The notes below the pieces were generated by a model. It did no database searches and was not told the DNA's origin. It saw only the letters and a program-made list of their open reading frames with translations. A program made the position numbers and the translations under genes. Source: Anisakis pegreffii (taxonomy: Eukaryota; Nematoda; Chromadorea; Rhabditida; Anisakidae). From it: DNA of 64,000 bases. Positions 10,713 through 26,386 of the stretch are shown one piece after another; position 1 is the first letter of the stretch, and every line of letters starts with the position of its first letter. Location: positions 1 to 64,000 of the forward strand of contig JAPYMA010000650.1 of the NCBI GenBank assembly GCA_035041965.1. Reading direction: 5' to 3'.

Positions 10713-13700
10713 ATGGATGAATACGTAAAATTATGTATTAGACATTCTGCTATTCTATCAAGAATCAATGAAAAATGCACACCGCCCTACAGGTTCAGCT
10801 AATTTCTCATAGTTTATTCACCAAAAAATCTAAGATTTTATCGTTGAAACTTCAATAAAATTTTTGTTAAAGAATTCGTCGTCAGCTGTTAGACTCAGCA
10901 CTTGGCATACTCACCTGGTATTTACTGACAGCATTTGATCTCTTTCCACCGGATATATTTTCAATATTATCCTTTACGTTGGTCACTATAAAAGAAGTTT
11001 GTTATTGATATTATTCTTTTAAATATGCGCATTACGATTGTAAATTGTTGATGAGATATTTGCATTATTTTAATCAGTCAATCCGTATTTGTCTAACATG
11101 AATTCATTTATCAATCGGTTCCGAATTCATCAATTCAATCAGTTTCGATCAACAGTTTCACTGAACGAATTTCAGCTAATTGCATGGTTATCACTTTATC
11201 CAGCCGGACTCAAATTGAACTATCCACTCAATAGTGCACTGTCAAATTTCTTTTTGTATCACATTTATTTATGGCGAAGTTTGTGATTTTTTTTTGGCTT
11301 TCATCATACATACATATTTAATCGATTGAAAGTGTTTGTTTTAACAATTCCACGTTTGTATGATGACCTTCTTTTAACCATTCACTTTGTTGCTTTTGAG
11401 TAATCTAATGAAAGCTTCATGATAATGATTGATAATCTGTTGGTAATTTCATAATAGCGATTGATAATCTAGTGACAAATTCATGATAATGATTGATAAT
11501 TTAGTGATAATTTATGAAAGCCATTGAAAACTTGCATAATCTCAAAGCGTTGGTGCTCTTCACTCTTTCACTCTATCTTGTTGATCATTTTGATGGTCCA
11601 TTGTCGATGTCAATCAGGTTGTTTTCAGCCTATTTATCGGTACTAAGTGCGTGGTTATGGCCAACAGTTCTAGCGTTTTCGTGTATTGTCGGATTATCAA
11701 TGTTTCTAGCTGCTGTCTCGGACTTAATTACGTTACTTACGGTGCATATGCTTTGTTTTCATGTTTATTCCACACGGTTAGTTGTTTCTTTTATCAGACA
11801 TTTTTGTTTTGTCACTGAACGGTGTGTTTTGAAATGGAAATGCATTCGATAACATGTGTACTTATATTAACATTCTTATCAATGGTCAATACTATAGTGA
11901 GGTGTTGTTATCATTATTGTTGTTTTTAAATATTATTTATTTGTTTTTTTTATTGCTGGTTTAATTGATGCTCTTGTTATTATATCAGTACTCGTATTAT
12001 TGTTATTGTTGATGCTCTCATTATTATCATTACCATTGTTATTATCATACTATCTTTAGGATTATTTTCATGATTTATAAGTGATATGATTGTTGCAATT
12101 GTTTTGATTGTTATTTTGATTGCTCGATTCTTATCTAAAAGAATGATACTACCTTAAATTGTTGTTGTCATCAGCCTTATTTTCTTATCAATTTCACAGG
12201 GTTGACCTCGAACAGTGTTGATAACATTTAGCGTTCGCATGTCGTTACACTATTCTCAAGCACATCAGTTGCTATTTATGTGCTGTTTCGTCTCTCATCT
12301 ACATTATTCCTGGATTGTAATGTAGTATCAGAGTGTATAATGTAATGGATTATTTATTGTTGTATTCATATACATGATATTACTAATGTTACCTATTGAA
12401 CAGTGGTGATATAAGTTGTTCTTTTATTCGTTTTTTCATTGTTAATTTTATGATGCCAATCGTTTAACGCCTTCGCATTTATTGATGTAATGACAACAGT
12501 GCAACTTTATGATAGACAGTGTACATTGTCGTTGAGATTTTTGGATTGCCGAAAGATGGTTTCCGGAATGAGCATACTTTAAAACAGTGAAAATCGTTTC
12601 AGTTGAGTGATAGTTTAACAGAAATTCTAGTGGAGCGTAGATGTATACGATTATTTGTAATCATATTCATAATAGATAGTTGAATGAAATAATAGAGACG
12701 AAATGGCACTATCGTCACATAATGGTAATGACAGTGCGGATGAACGTACGAGTTTATTGGCAAAAAAGAGATATGGTGAAAATTATTCGAATATATCGTC
12801 ATCAACTTCTTCAAACACAACTCTAACAGCCGATTATGGTGGTACCACAATTACATCGGTACTCACTGAACTTGGATCTTTTAAACCAGTCACTTTGGCA
12901 TGGCAGAATATTTGTGTGACGATTAATAAGAGTAATAAAAATAGTAATAGTAATCGATTCATATTGGATAATGTCAGTGGTGTTGCGAAATGTGGTCATT
13001 TAACTGCACTTATGGGAGCCAGGTCAATTTTTATTTTCATACTTTATCGGTTGATTTATTTTATTGTTAGTATCGCTGTTATTATTATTACTGTTGTTAT
13101 TGTTATTATTATTACTACTATAAGTATCAATACAATTACAAAGTTTTAGCGGCGCTGGTAAGACGACATTGTTGAATACTTTGATGGTTAGAAACCTGAA
13201 AGGTCTAACTGTTGAGGGGCATGTAACTGTTAATGGTCGTGAACTTGGCGAACGTATCACATCAGTGAGCGGTTACGTTCAACAGGTATATAATATAAGG
13301 ATGTCAACGCAAACTCCAAATATGAATCAGAATATTTAAGGATGAACTATTCGTGTCAACGCTAACCGTAAGAGAACATTTGAATCTACAAGCAAAATTG
13401 CGATTACCATCTGAATTCACGTCTGAGAAACGTTCTAGACGCGTTTATCAAGTAATGTGTCAGTTGGGTTTGATAAAATGTCAGAACACTTCTATTGGTG
13501 CACCTGGAATTAAGAAGGGTATTTCAGGTGAGTGGGGCGAGTAACTTATTCATTCGTTTTGTTTATTCATTTATTGATTCAGTCAGTCATTGATCTGTTA
13601 GTGATAATAATCATTTGTAATGGTTAGGTGGTGAAGCGAAAAGACTAGCATTTGCAAGTGAACTATTGAATAATCCAGCCGTATTATTCTGTGATGAGCC

Positions 13701-16700
13701 AACCACAGGACTTGATTCGTTTATGGCTGAGAGTGTTGTTAAGGTATGTCGTTGATGTTTTTTAACTGTCATTTTACTGCACTTATGATAATAACGGTGT
13801 AATGAAATTAAGGTACTGTCAAAGTTAGCGCATTCAGGTCGTACGATATTTTGTACGATTCACCAACCCGCATCAGAGCTGTTTCATTTATTCGATCGCG
13901 TGTTATTCTTGGCCTGTGGTCGTACTGCCTTTATTGGTTCACCCGGAAAAGCATTAGCATTCTTTGAGCAATGTGGCTATCGTTGTAGAGATGATTATAA
14001 TCCAGCTGATATGATTATTGAAGTTAGTGATTGCTCATAATCTTCACGATTACAATCGACTGATCTCGTTTTGAAAAACTATACAATCGTCAATTACCGA
14101 CGATCGAACAGCTCTTGAACATGTCAGTAGCTTTCACCGTCAGATCTTTATCATTTCATTCGGCAGTCGGCAGATCTTTGAAACTTCCGGTAATTAGCGA
14201 TCCGTACCCACTGAACCTATTTTTATGGATGTCTGGAATTCCGGAAGTCCTGTCATCATTTCGAGGGATTTTGAGCTGTTTGACTGCCTGCCATTGTCAA
14301 GTACAGTATTGATTATGATAATGTTAACTATAATAATAAGATTAAGATTAAAAACTTAAAGTTGAACTGAAAAATTTTAAGACATTGGCAATAAAACCAC
14401 ACGAAGAAACGTTTTGTGAAGAGCGAATACAACAGATCTGTGCAACTTTTACCGATTCAACACTCCAGGATGAAATTAATTCTGAATTGAAAGATTCAGA
14501 AACAATCGGAGATTATCCGATAGCCCATAAGAAGGCATCACTTCAGATGCAGGTTTCTACTACACCAAAAACAACTATTTTAATGATCATGATGAATATT
14601 TTTAAGTCGTTCTTATCCTCGTCTTCTCCCATTGATTTAACGTGATAATTGACGTTTCGCAGAATTCGTTTTCAAATTCTCCCATCTTAAGCCATATTTC
14701 CCGATCTTCTAAACCAACAGATCTTCCTTTCTTCTGTTTATTCGTCCCCAGTGACTTTTTACATTCTTTCGGATAGTAATGTAAAGATTTTATATGTCAT
14801 CTATTATCTTCTTTGTGACGTGTCTGTATGTAAATGGTTGGCTCATCTCATTTTGCCTTCAGTGTGTTCTTTTATTACGTCGTTTTTCATCGAACGGCGA
14901 GGTATTTATTTATTTTTTATTCGATCGGCTGCAACTCTGATCTGTTCATGGTACATAATCAAAGCATTTTCAGTTGAGCGCTTTATTGAACCGTTCATTT
15001 CTGGACAATCTGCGTAATCCATCGTTGGCACGTGCGAAGATATCACAAAAAATTGTTATTGGTCTGTTTCTTGGCCTGTTATATTTGCAGACGTTACGCA
15101 CTAATAATCAACGGGTGTGTGGCTCTATTCACTAATTTTTAATTACAATTCAAAAATTCTCACTTCGTCCTATGTTGACGACGTTTTCGTTGATTATTAT
15201 TGAGGTATTGGATTATTGGTGGCGTGAGTTACTGTGAAAGTGATACGATATTGGAGATAATAAGATAGGATAAAACTGATAAGATAGAGATGTGAATAAA
15301 ATAAAACCAATTTATTGTGAGGTTTTTGAATGGTAGCAACATATTATTTAAAGCTGTGGTCGTGAGCGCATTATCATTGATAAACGATTTCATTGCACTC
15401 CCAAAGGTGCACATCGGGAGGGAAAATTCTATTTAATAAGCTGAAACGGAATTTTCAAAAAAACTTTAAAAAAAAAGAAGAAAAATCTTTAAGAAATTGA
15501 AACTCTATTAGAAGATTGAGCTGAAATGCTCCCTGTCTTTCCCGTCGGGGAACACGGGGAGCGATCGTTCCCCGACGAGTTCCCTCCCGCGCAACTTGCT
15601 CCCCGATTTTTTTGCGGGGAACCGCGCCCCCCTCCCTGTCCTTCTGTCCCCCATCCAGTTTTCTCCCCGCAGGAACCCCCGTCCGAAAAACTGCTCCCCG
15701 ACGAACATAAGATGGGACTTGCCACTAATTTTTATAAATCGCTAACCGATCAGTCTCTTCCCTTTCGTTTAGAGGCCACTGAAAAAAAAGATAAACGCTA
15801 GTCACATAAAAGTTGCTCGCTCTTGACGGATATGATAGTTAGTTGTAGAGAGTGAGTTTCGTATTTGATCAGTTGTAATAGCCTGCCAAATTCCTGTTCA
15901 GAATATTAATGAGTTTAGTATAGCTGAGTTGATAAATCTAAATCGATTGATTGCACAGAGAGCCTTTAACATGATCATTAAAACTCAACATGAACAGCAG
16001 TTTTAAATGAATGCGCAACATCAGCACCAAAAAGTATTAAATGAAGTGCGAGACAGAATCATGAATTACAAGTGCTCATGTCGTTTACTTGCGAATTACG
16101 TGTCTTACCAGTAGCATGTCCCCTTTATAGTGCAGTCAATAGCAATATTTCGCATGTGATGCAATCGATACCCGAATTAAATTGCGTTTATTTAAAAGAG
16201 TTTTGGGAGCTTTTGCAACCACACAAATTTTGTAGAGATGGGTTAGATAATAGTGATGACCGTAGTATTATTACTATTATTATTAATCATTGTTATTATT
16301 ATTTTTGTTATCATTATATTATAATATTACTATCATTATATTATTATTATTATATTATTATGGTAATATTATTATTGTTGTTGTTGTGATGATAGTGGCA
16401 ATGACGAATATATGATTATTCGTATGTATCATTATTATATGCCAGTATCTATAGTTGTTGTCATTATTATTATAACTGATTACGAGCATTTTGTAATCGT
16501 TATTAATCGATTCAAGGTTGGTATAACGAATATAAATGGTGCATTATTTTTTCTGGTTTGTGAATTCACATATGGTACATTGTATGGTGTTCTGAACTTT
16601 TTGCCGGCGGATTTTCCGTTATTAGCACGAGAATACCACGATGGAATGTATGGAATTGCTCCGTATTACTTCTCCAGATGCCTCTCATACCTTCCTTTGT

Positions 16701-18131
16701 TCACTATCGACGGTAGGATGCTTCATTAATTGCTTCTTTATAAATTGTATTCATACGATATCAATTACAATAGTAATAAGACAAATGAATTGTTAAAGGT
16801 GTTCTCCTGCTATTAATTAGCTATTGGATGATTGGATTGCAGTCGAGCGTTGGACACGTTTTTTTAGCTGTTCTTATTGGCCTTCTCATTGAGCAGTCAG
16901 CTGCAGCATTTGGTGTTATGCTAAGGTAGCGGATTGTATAATTATTATTAATGATTATTATTCGTCATCAAAAATATCGTTTAACGTTCATTTCAGTTCA
17001 ATTTGTCCTTCATTTCCAATAGCGGTTTCAGTAGCTGGTCCAATGTTAACATTGTTATCACTTACTGGAGGTCTGTTTGCCAATGTTGGCGAGTTACCTA
17101 TATATATATCCTGGGTACAATATTTAAGTTGGTTTAGGTAAATATGTATTTTTATTACTATTGCTTTCATTATTGTTATTATCGTTGTTGTTGGTATTGT
17201 TATTATTATTATTAGCTTTTGCTGTATTTTCAGATGTGGTTTTGAAGCATTTGCAATAAATCAGTGGAGTGATGTGGCTGGTGCTGGATGCTATTTAGGT
17301 GATTGTAACTTAGCGAATAGTATTCTCGCAGAATTCAGTTTTAGTAAAGATAATTTTGTGTTGGATTTAGCACTGTTACTTGCGTACATTATTTCATATT
17401 ATACGATTGGCTTCATTGGTTTGTATTATCGAGTGAAACGTGCTCGCTAAACATTCAATTTATAATTATTTATTCTCTTATGTGCTTATTCATTATTCTG
17501 TTATAATTGTTTTGTTGTTTGAAATTAAATGTTGTTATTTTTTGTTGTTGCGAAGTCTTATCATCTCATTCAACAGATCCGTGCACATAATAATTTTATA
17601 ATATGTAGGTTTTTTTGGTGTTTTTGTTGTTATTATTGTTATTGTTCTTGCAAGGAAAACGTAAAGAATGCATTTCCATTTTTTTATAAAGTTCCTATGG
17701 TTATTATTATTATTAAGATGTTTTAATGCTAAATTTAGATTAGCGATGTTATTTTATTATACTATTGCATCGTTATGGCGGGTTTTTCGAGGTCGTAAAT
17801 ATAATCCGTTGAGACAAAGAGTGGATTCAGTGCAATTGGATTCAAGACAGCTCTTTATCGCGACACTGTTTTTGAGTGCACTCATATTCATGGCGCCGAC
17901 GGTTCTCATCTATTTTGTTGTGTTTTCAACAGTTAGTACTGGAATTTTGACGACATAATGAATTAATTGTTTTTTTGCTATTACGTATCTATTTTATTTT
18001 GTTGCTTGTTTATTTATTTGCTTACTGTTGTTGTTTTTCAGTTGCGGTTTACAGTGATCGGAACGAAACGCTTTCTGGAATCAATGGGTCAATTTGAAGA
18101 TCGACTTATTATACGCATTGTCTCGTTGTAA
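10713..18131 (+). CDS. PIGQ: GPI-GlcNAc transferase subunit PIGQ/Gpi1, 6 exons
   Basis: Membrane subunit of the ER complex that transfers GlcNAc from UDP-GlcNAc to phosphatidylinositol, the first step of GPI-anchor synthesis. Exons: 10713-10792, 10873-10996 (or to 10981), 11143-11278 (or from 11176), 11629-11776, 17739-17931, 18042-18131. Family landmarks in order: [65 protein letters not shown], then LFIATLF. These align in order with human PIGQ. Phases close at each junction, including the 5,962-nt intron 11777-17738, which contains the whole ABCG gene. The N-terminus is short relative to human, so earlier exons may be missing. The stop TAA (18129-18131) overlaps a good splice donor (TT|GTAAGT), so the C-terminus is uncertain. 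About 250 aa. Confidence 0.85.
12703..17450 (+). CDS. ABCG (white-family) half-transporter, 11 exons, nested in PIGQ intron
   Basis: ABC half-transporter, expected to dimerise and move lipids or other hydrophobic substrates. Exons: 12703-13022, 13150-13285, 13341-13527, 13628-13743, 13813-14022, 14382-14552, 14974-15114, 16517-16712, 16799-16925, 16997-17137, 17234-17450; 653 aa, normal for ABCG. The nucleotide-binding domain comes first, as in the G subfamily: Walker A GASGAGKTT (~105), signature [12 protein letters not shown] (~213), Walker [15 protein letters not shown] (~230), H-loop TIHQP (~270). The C-terminal half holds about six hydrophobic segments, with [10 protein letters not shown] and [13 protein letters not shown] typical of the family. 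A Ser/Asn/Thr-rich N-terminus precedes the NBD. Intron 7 contains a GC-rich island. The gene lies on the same strand inside one PIGQ intron. The closest named relatives are nematode wht genes, but no orthologue is assigned. Confidence 0.92.
15521..15712. repeat. GC-rich island with CCCCG motifs and hairpin
   Basis: A ~190-nt GC-rich block in AT-rich intron 7 of the ABCG gene. CGTCGGGGAAC (15543-15553) and GTTCCCCGACG (15567-15577) form a perfect 11-bp stem, and TCCCCGACGA occurs twice (15569-15578, 15695-15704). It opens frames on both strands, but these do not resemble a protein. Probably a mobile or foldback element. Confidence 0.6.
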
Positions 18132-18983
18132 GTATGTTTGTGCAATAAATTGGATTGGCATTTAATAATTGATGTGATTGACTCTTTACGTCTCATATAA
18201 ATACGATGCGATTGTTCGCCGTCAAAAGCAGTTGGCTGTATATTTTGTTTTGTGACGAATGCTCCACCAAAAATGTATTCTTTGGTTTTATTGAATGAAT
18301 CAAATAAAGTAGCAATAAAAAACTATGATTGTTCAACAGCAGTATTCCATGACAAAAGCATTCGATAGTCATATGACCTCAAATAAGCAAAACGAGATTT
18401 ATTCAATCTTGAACGTCGTTTCAGCGAATTGATAGCATCATCGTTAATTCTAAAATTAGTCGACATTTTAATAATCAGTTGTTTGATTGCGAGAAATTAG
18501 TCAAAACAGTGCAATCTAGATATAAACCTATAACTAAGCTTAGGTTTCAGGTTGAGAAAATGAGTCAATGCAACAGGGCCTAAACTTAGGTTACTATGAT
18601 CAAACGTCAAATTTGACGGTTCTCTTGTTATTTTAAAACTCATTGAACTCGTTGTATTTTTCTAATGTGTGAACTTTTTGTTAACGTCTTGTTTGAAGTC
18701 AATAGTTATTTAGTAAGTATAGCATTTGTTGTTATTGTTTGTGAAGAGTTTGGCTGTTAATTCTTTGTGCACAGTCTGAAATTTGGGTAGTTGAACCCAG
18801 TGTGGTGCGAGGACGGAAGAAAAGTTGAGGACGAGGAAAATCGGGGATTTTTGGGAAGGAATCCTCTAAATTCCCCGTCCTACACTAGTTGAACCTACAA
18901 TATCAATAGCAATCAAAATATCTGATCATATATCATGATCACCGTCAAACTGTCTCATACGACATCCAACAAAAACAATCCTA

Positions 18984-18985
<2 letters not shown>

Positions 18986-19015
<30 letters not shown>
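18986..19015. repeat. (TAA)n microsatellite
   Basis: About ten AAT/TAA units in the PIGQ-UAP1 intergenic region. Confidence 0.9.
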
Positions 19016-21057
19016 CGCAACGATAATAACAACAATAAAAAAGATTATTAAATGTGTTCATAGACTTATCTTCATAATCTGCGGAAAAATACCTCAGTAA
19101 TGGAATTAAACGAATGATTATGCTGAGCAATCTAATTAAACAGAATCACTGAATTATTTCAAACAATAATCATTTTTATGTACTCATTTTCAAAAAAACT
19201 TATTATTAAACAGCAATCATTTTGAGTAAATTTACTCATTTTATCATAGTTATGTTAATTTAATAAATTTGCAATGTTAATTGTAATCCAAACATAACGC
19301 CCTCTCCTCTGTGTTAATTTTAGCATTATTTTACGGAATGTTCTCATCTGTTAGCTCTTTTATCTCCTCCATCGTATCTCCCCATTCATAAAATTCTAAT
19401 GAAGTACTTTTCTTTTTCTGTATTAGTCGCTTTCAACCTATCTCATTCCTCAACTGAATTTATAATATCTTGATATGCAATTAGATTGTCTGATATAAGC
19501 ACAATAACATGAAACTTATTTATGTAAATATAGATTAAATTGACATAATCGCTTGGCAGTATTAATGGTACGGTGAAAGTGCTGTGTACATCTGCGGAAC
19601 GTGGCAGTGATGTGCTGACGTGCTATTGTTGTATAACATAATTTTAGAAAGCTTCTACCATTATATTTCGTTGCTTTCACATCAGCACTATTTTAATCAT
19701 TATCGCATAGCGCACCATTATGTTACATTTTTTATGATCTGCAGAGTTCTTTGCTTTATTATTTCATTTAACTAATTGTCATTATTATTACTAATTACTA
19801 TTATTGTACTGATATGATTGAGACTATCAGGGCATTTATTAATTTAGATTGCAGCGTTTTTATTTGCCATATACCGAAATGAGTGACCATAGTGCAAAAT
19901 GTTTTTTGGTGTCGTAATAAGTGTTTGCTTTTTGTCGTATTATTTGATCACAGTCGGTCCTTACATTAATGATCAATTATCACTATATTTGGTCAACTGT
20001 CAATCAAGAGCTCAGTTACGTTCTTTAATAATGAAGAGTTTAAATGAGGTTATTATTGCTATACGACGATTAAATTCAACTGTAGAAATGTTAAAAGCAT
20101 TCCCTATTGCTCCCCCTTATTAGTCGTACACTGATTCAAGAATCACTACTATTGTTAATGTGTGAGTGCGTGTGTATCTGTTTATTTGTTGTATTTTGGT
20201 GTTTTTAAATTGAAATTAATTATTCTATTGTTTTAGGTTAGCTTGTTTTGTCTTGGGCTCCCCAAGTAAGCATCGTTCAGGTGATGCTTAAAATCTTCTC
20301 CCTGCTCCTCTCTCAAATTTTTATTAAATATTCTTATGATCAGGAGTTGGATGACAATAGACAGTAGAAAAAAGAAGGGTGGAACGGAAGAGCAAATGAA
20401 TGAACGAATGAAAATTCAATAGATGCCTTCTTGTTGGTGTTGTTATTGTCGCGACTGGTGAGTGGCAAGAGGAAGTACAAGTGATGAATCAGAAATAATA
20501 GAACATAAAATTTAGATTAACATGAAGGCGCCTAGCTAAAATTTGATGTATACGATATGGAATGTTTAAAATCAACAGATGTTGAATTTGTTAAGATGAG
20601 CTGATAATGTGAATAAAGAGGAAAGCTTCATTGGCATAAAGAAGAATATAAGCTAATGGATAACTGTTCAAGCATATTTTATGACGAACTAATATAAGCT
20701 AAGAGGATTCTAACAAATACCCAAAAGAAACAGATAGGTAGCTAGACAAAGAAAATAAGGACAAAATGGATTGGCGTTGATAATGTTGAATGATGAATGA
20801 AATCGCTCATTGATGAGAATTATATTATACCCTGTTCAGTATACGTATGAATCAGGCATCGATATTATCATTGATAAGTATTATTGTGTCTTCCGATGCT
20901 TTGGTCATTACTGATTCTTGCTGTTAATAAGGATGATGCAAGATGATTGTAATTAATGAGTTTAGTTGACTCATTGTTCTTATTATTATGATTGCATAAG
21001 GATATGGATCATTTGACTGATTATTAGTTAACTTGTTTAACTGAGTGATTACTATGG

Positions 21058-21058
21058 C

Positions 21059-21106
<48 letters not shown>

Positions 21107-21148
21107 TATTATTATTATTATTAGTATTATCATTATCATTATTATTGT
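21058..21148. repeat. (ATT)n microsatellite
   Basis: About 30 ATT units with a few substitutions, about 400 nt upstream of UAP1. Confidence 0.95.
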
Positions 21149-21541
21149 TTTAAAAAAATTATAATAAGGATGATATAATGATTGACTGATTGATTAATTT
21201 GGTTAATTGACTGATATTATTATTGTAATTCTTATTATATCTATTATCACTCCTATAATCATTATCATTACTCGGTTATCTCTATCATTAATTATGCTCT
21301 GTCATAGCATCGTGGTATCATGTCATTTGTTGATTCGATCCTGTCTGAATGCGTTGATGAATTTATGAATTCGTGTATTATTGTTTTGGTTTAAATACCC
21401 ACATTTGAGGTGTTTGAGTATCAACAGTCAGAAACGGGTAATTTTCATTACAGTTATCCTTGAACGAATGAAATTTTTTAGCATTCTAGCTGGTCATTCG
21501 TATTAATTTCTAGCTGAAGTGGTCATCCTCAGAAGTTGTGG

Positions 21542-24358
<2,817 letters not shown>

Positions 24359-26201
24359 AAGTTGACCAGTCGTCCATTTCTTCGTCATCTCAAACTTTCA
24401 TTCGACAATCCATCATTCAATCACTTTCATCGACAATCTCGAATCAGTCTTTTCAGCCAATCGATTTCATTCTTACTGTCAGTATTATTATTATTATTAT
24501 TCTGTTCAACCACTCATAATTTTGCATCATTCACACATAGTAATAGATGTATCCTGGTTTACTGATATATAATCGTTATTATTACCACAATGGTTCTTAT
24601 TTTTTTAACCTAGTTTGACCCGTGATTCGTTAGCTTTGATCTTTCGTCTTTTGGGAAGTGAATCAATGGCAGAATGAATAACTGGTATTATTTCATTTCA
24701 TTATTCACTTATATTCTAAACGTCTTTAGTATCCCTGTGCAGTCACTGATTTCAACGCATTCAACTATTCCTTTCAATGTGCCTCATCAAGTATCATTTT
24801 GCATTGTTGTTATTGTTATAATTATTATGAACGTATTTTATGACATACGTTGGTAGTTGCATTGTGATTTCACTTTTGATGCTGAAGAAAGGTTAGGATT
24901 GTGTTGGATATATGTGATGACTAAAAATTACATAGTAGTTTGACATCAGTAACGAAGTTTTTCGTTGTGTTTGTGTTATTATCAGATGGAAATTTGAAAG
25001 ATCACGATCAGTATATAATTGAGTCATATTTATGCACTAACATTGATTATTCGTTTCGTTGAGCATTTGGAATTAAAATCTGAATTTAGACGCATCAAAC
25101 GCGCAAATTGCTCGTTGCAGTGAGAATCGTTTGCATAGAGGATCGCGCGCGCGATTTATTTATTGCTGTGCTGTGGTTTTGAGTGAATCAAGTGGGTGGA
25201 ATTTACATCACGTATTTGAAGTCTTATCGTGAACGTTATGTTATTAGGCACAACCATTGAGCGATCAGTTTCGATACATTAAGTTGTTTATCACCAATTT
25301 ACTGTTACACTATTGTCCTTTACGTATATCGCTTAATTTTTAAATTGTTATTGAAGGATATTCTAAATTATCTGTATGCTTCCCAATTTCTCACGCATTC
25401 ACTATGAGCGCTCTGATAAACATATTAAATAATGGCGTATACTAAAATGAACACATCGAAATCGCAACTCGCAAGCCCAAGAATTAGTTAAGATAATAGC
25501 CAATTAATTTAATTCTTTCAAAAAGTTGATTTTGGAGAATACTTTTTCGAACAAAATTTGTCACAACACTCGAATGAGTGGACCGAAGAGAATTTTTTTC
25601 ATTGCATCAGATAACTTAATGTCTTCTCTACCTAGCCATATCGAAATTAAAGAGTGGAAAACTTTTTAAAACTAGAAATGATTCATACAGTGAATCGAGG
25701 TGCTCAAAAAATGCTAAGTTCGACAAATTACTTCTTTTGTTGGGGGAAATCTCAACTTAATTCGTTTAGTACAAAGCGAGATTGCGGCTCGAAAGCTTGG
25801 CAAGTTCAGAACGAACTAAAATATGAGCGTTCTCAGCCATTTACATAAGTGCATCTTAATGTAATTTTTCACGAACAAACGTGACCGTGTCTTAGGAACG
25901 GTTGGTCTGATCAATTTTTGAGTTTCGTCGTCCATCTGTTGATGATATCACTTTCTTGCACTGTCCAGTGCTTACACCATTTCTCACACAATTCCTCTCA
26001 TACAAATATCAGCATTCGATTGTCATTTAAGTGTTGCTATTGCATTGATTTACATTGTAATCTTCTGCACGAGTGTTTGTGGCAATGTGATAATATCTAA
26101 TGTTTTCGCCATATGCTGTTATTCGCATGTTTTGGCGTTTAATGCTGTAGTATGTTTCTGTTGTATTCGTTCATGAGATCGGTTTTTCGTCGGTTCATTA
26201 T
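24359..26201. other. Intergenic, UAP1 to RAB40
   Basis: AT-rich with no supported gene. Frames at 24362-24565, 25654-25848 and 25918-26100 lack recognisable content. It contains a short GCGCGCGCG run near 25145-25153. Confidence 0.6.
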
Positions 26202-26298
26202 TTTATTAATTACTCGATATTCTGCAGTGAGTTATTGTCAGTTTTAACAATGTTAGAACTGACAATAACTCACTGCAGAATATCGAGTAATTAATAAA
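26202..26298. repeat. Perfect 42-bp inverted repeat (hairpin)
   Basis: The left arm 26202-26243 and right arm 26257-26298 are exact reverse complements. Most of the 13-nt centre (26244-26256) also pairs, with a 3-nt apical loop. The structure ends 88 nt before the RAB40 start codon. Confidence 0.97.
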
Positions 26299-26386
26299 CA
26301 CTCGAGAGTTCATCGTTTTTCAGCGAATAACAACGAAGGTATCTCGGAGGTAAATCGGAAAATGGTCGAGGTTTGAATGCGTTGAA

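Larger units (their letters stand above)
18132..21541. other. Intergenic, PIGQ to UAP1
   Basis: AT-rich. It contains (TAA)n at 18986-19015, a GC-rich patch with CCCCGTCC and partly inverted ends (18795-18895), and (ATT)n at 21058-21148. A 74-codon frame at 19899-20123 begins with a hydrophobic segment and could be a small membrane protein or an extra PIGQ exon; I do not recognise it. Confidence 0.55.

Noticed and set aside
15489..15801. Pro/Gly-rich frames on both strands
   Set aside because: Produced by the GC-rich repeat island within an ABCG intron; the flanking ABCG exons splice across it in phase.
19899..20123. 74-codon frame with a hydrophobic start
   Set aside because: Not recognised, and no acceptor with a convincing polypyrimidine tract joins it to PIGQ. 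Mentioned only as a candidate.
20924..21139. Poly-isoleucine frame on the minus strand
   Set aside because: Translation of the ATT microsatellite.
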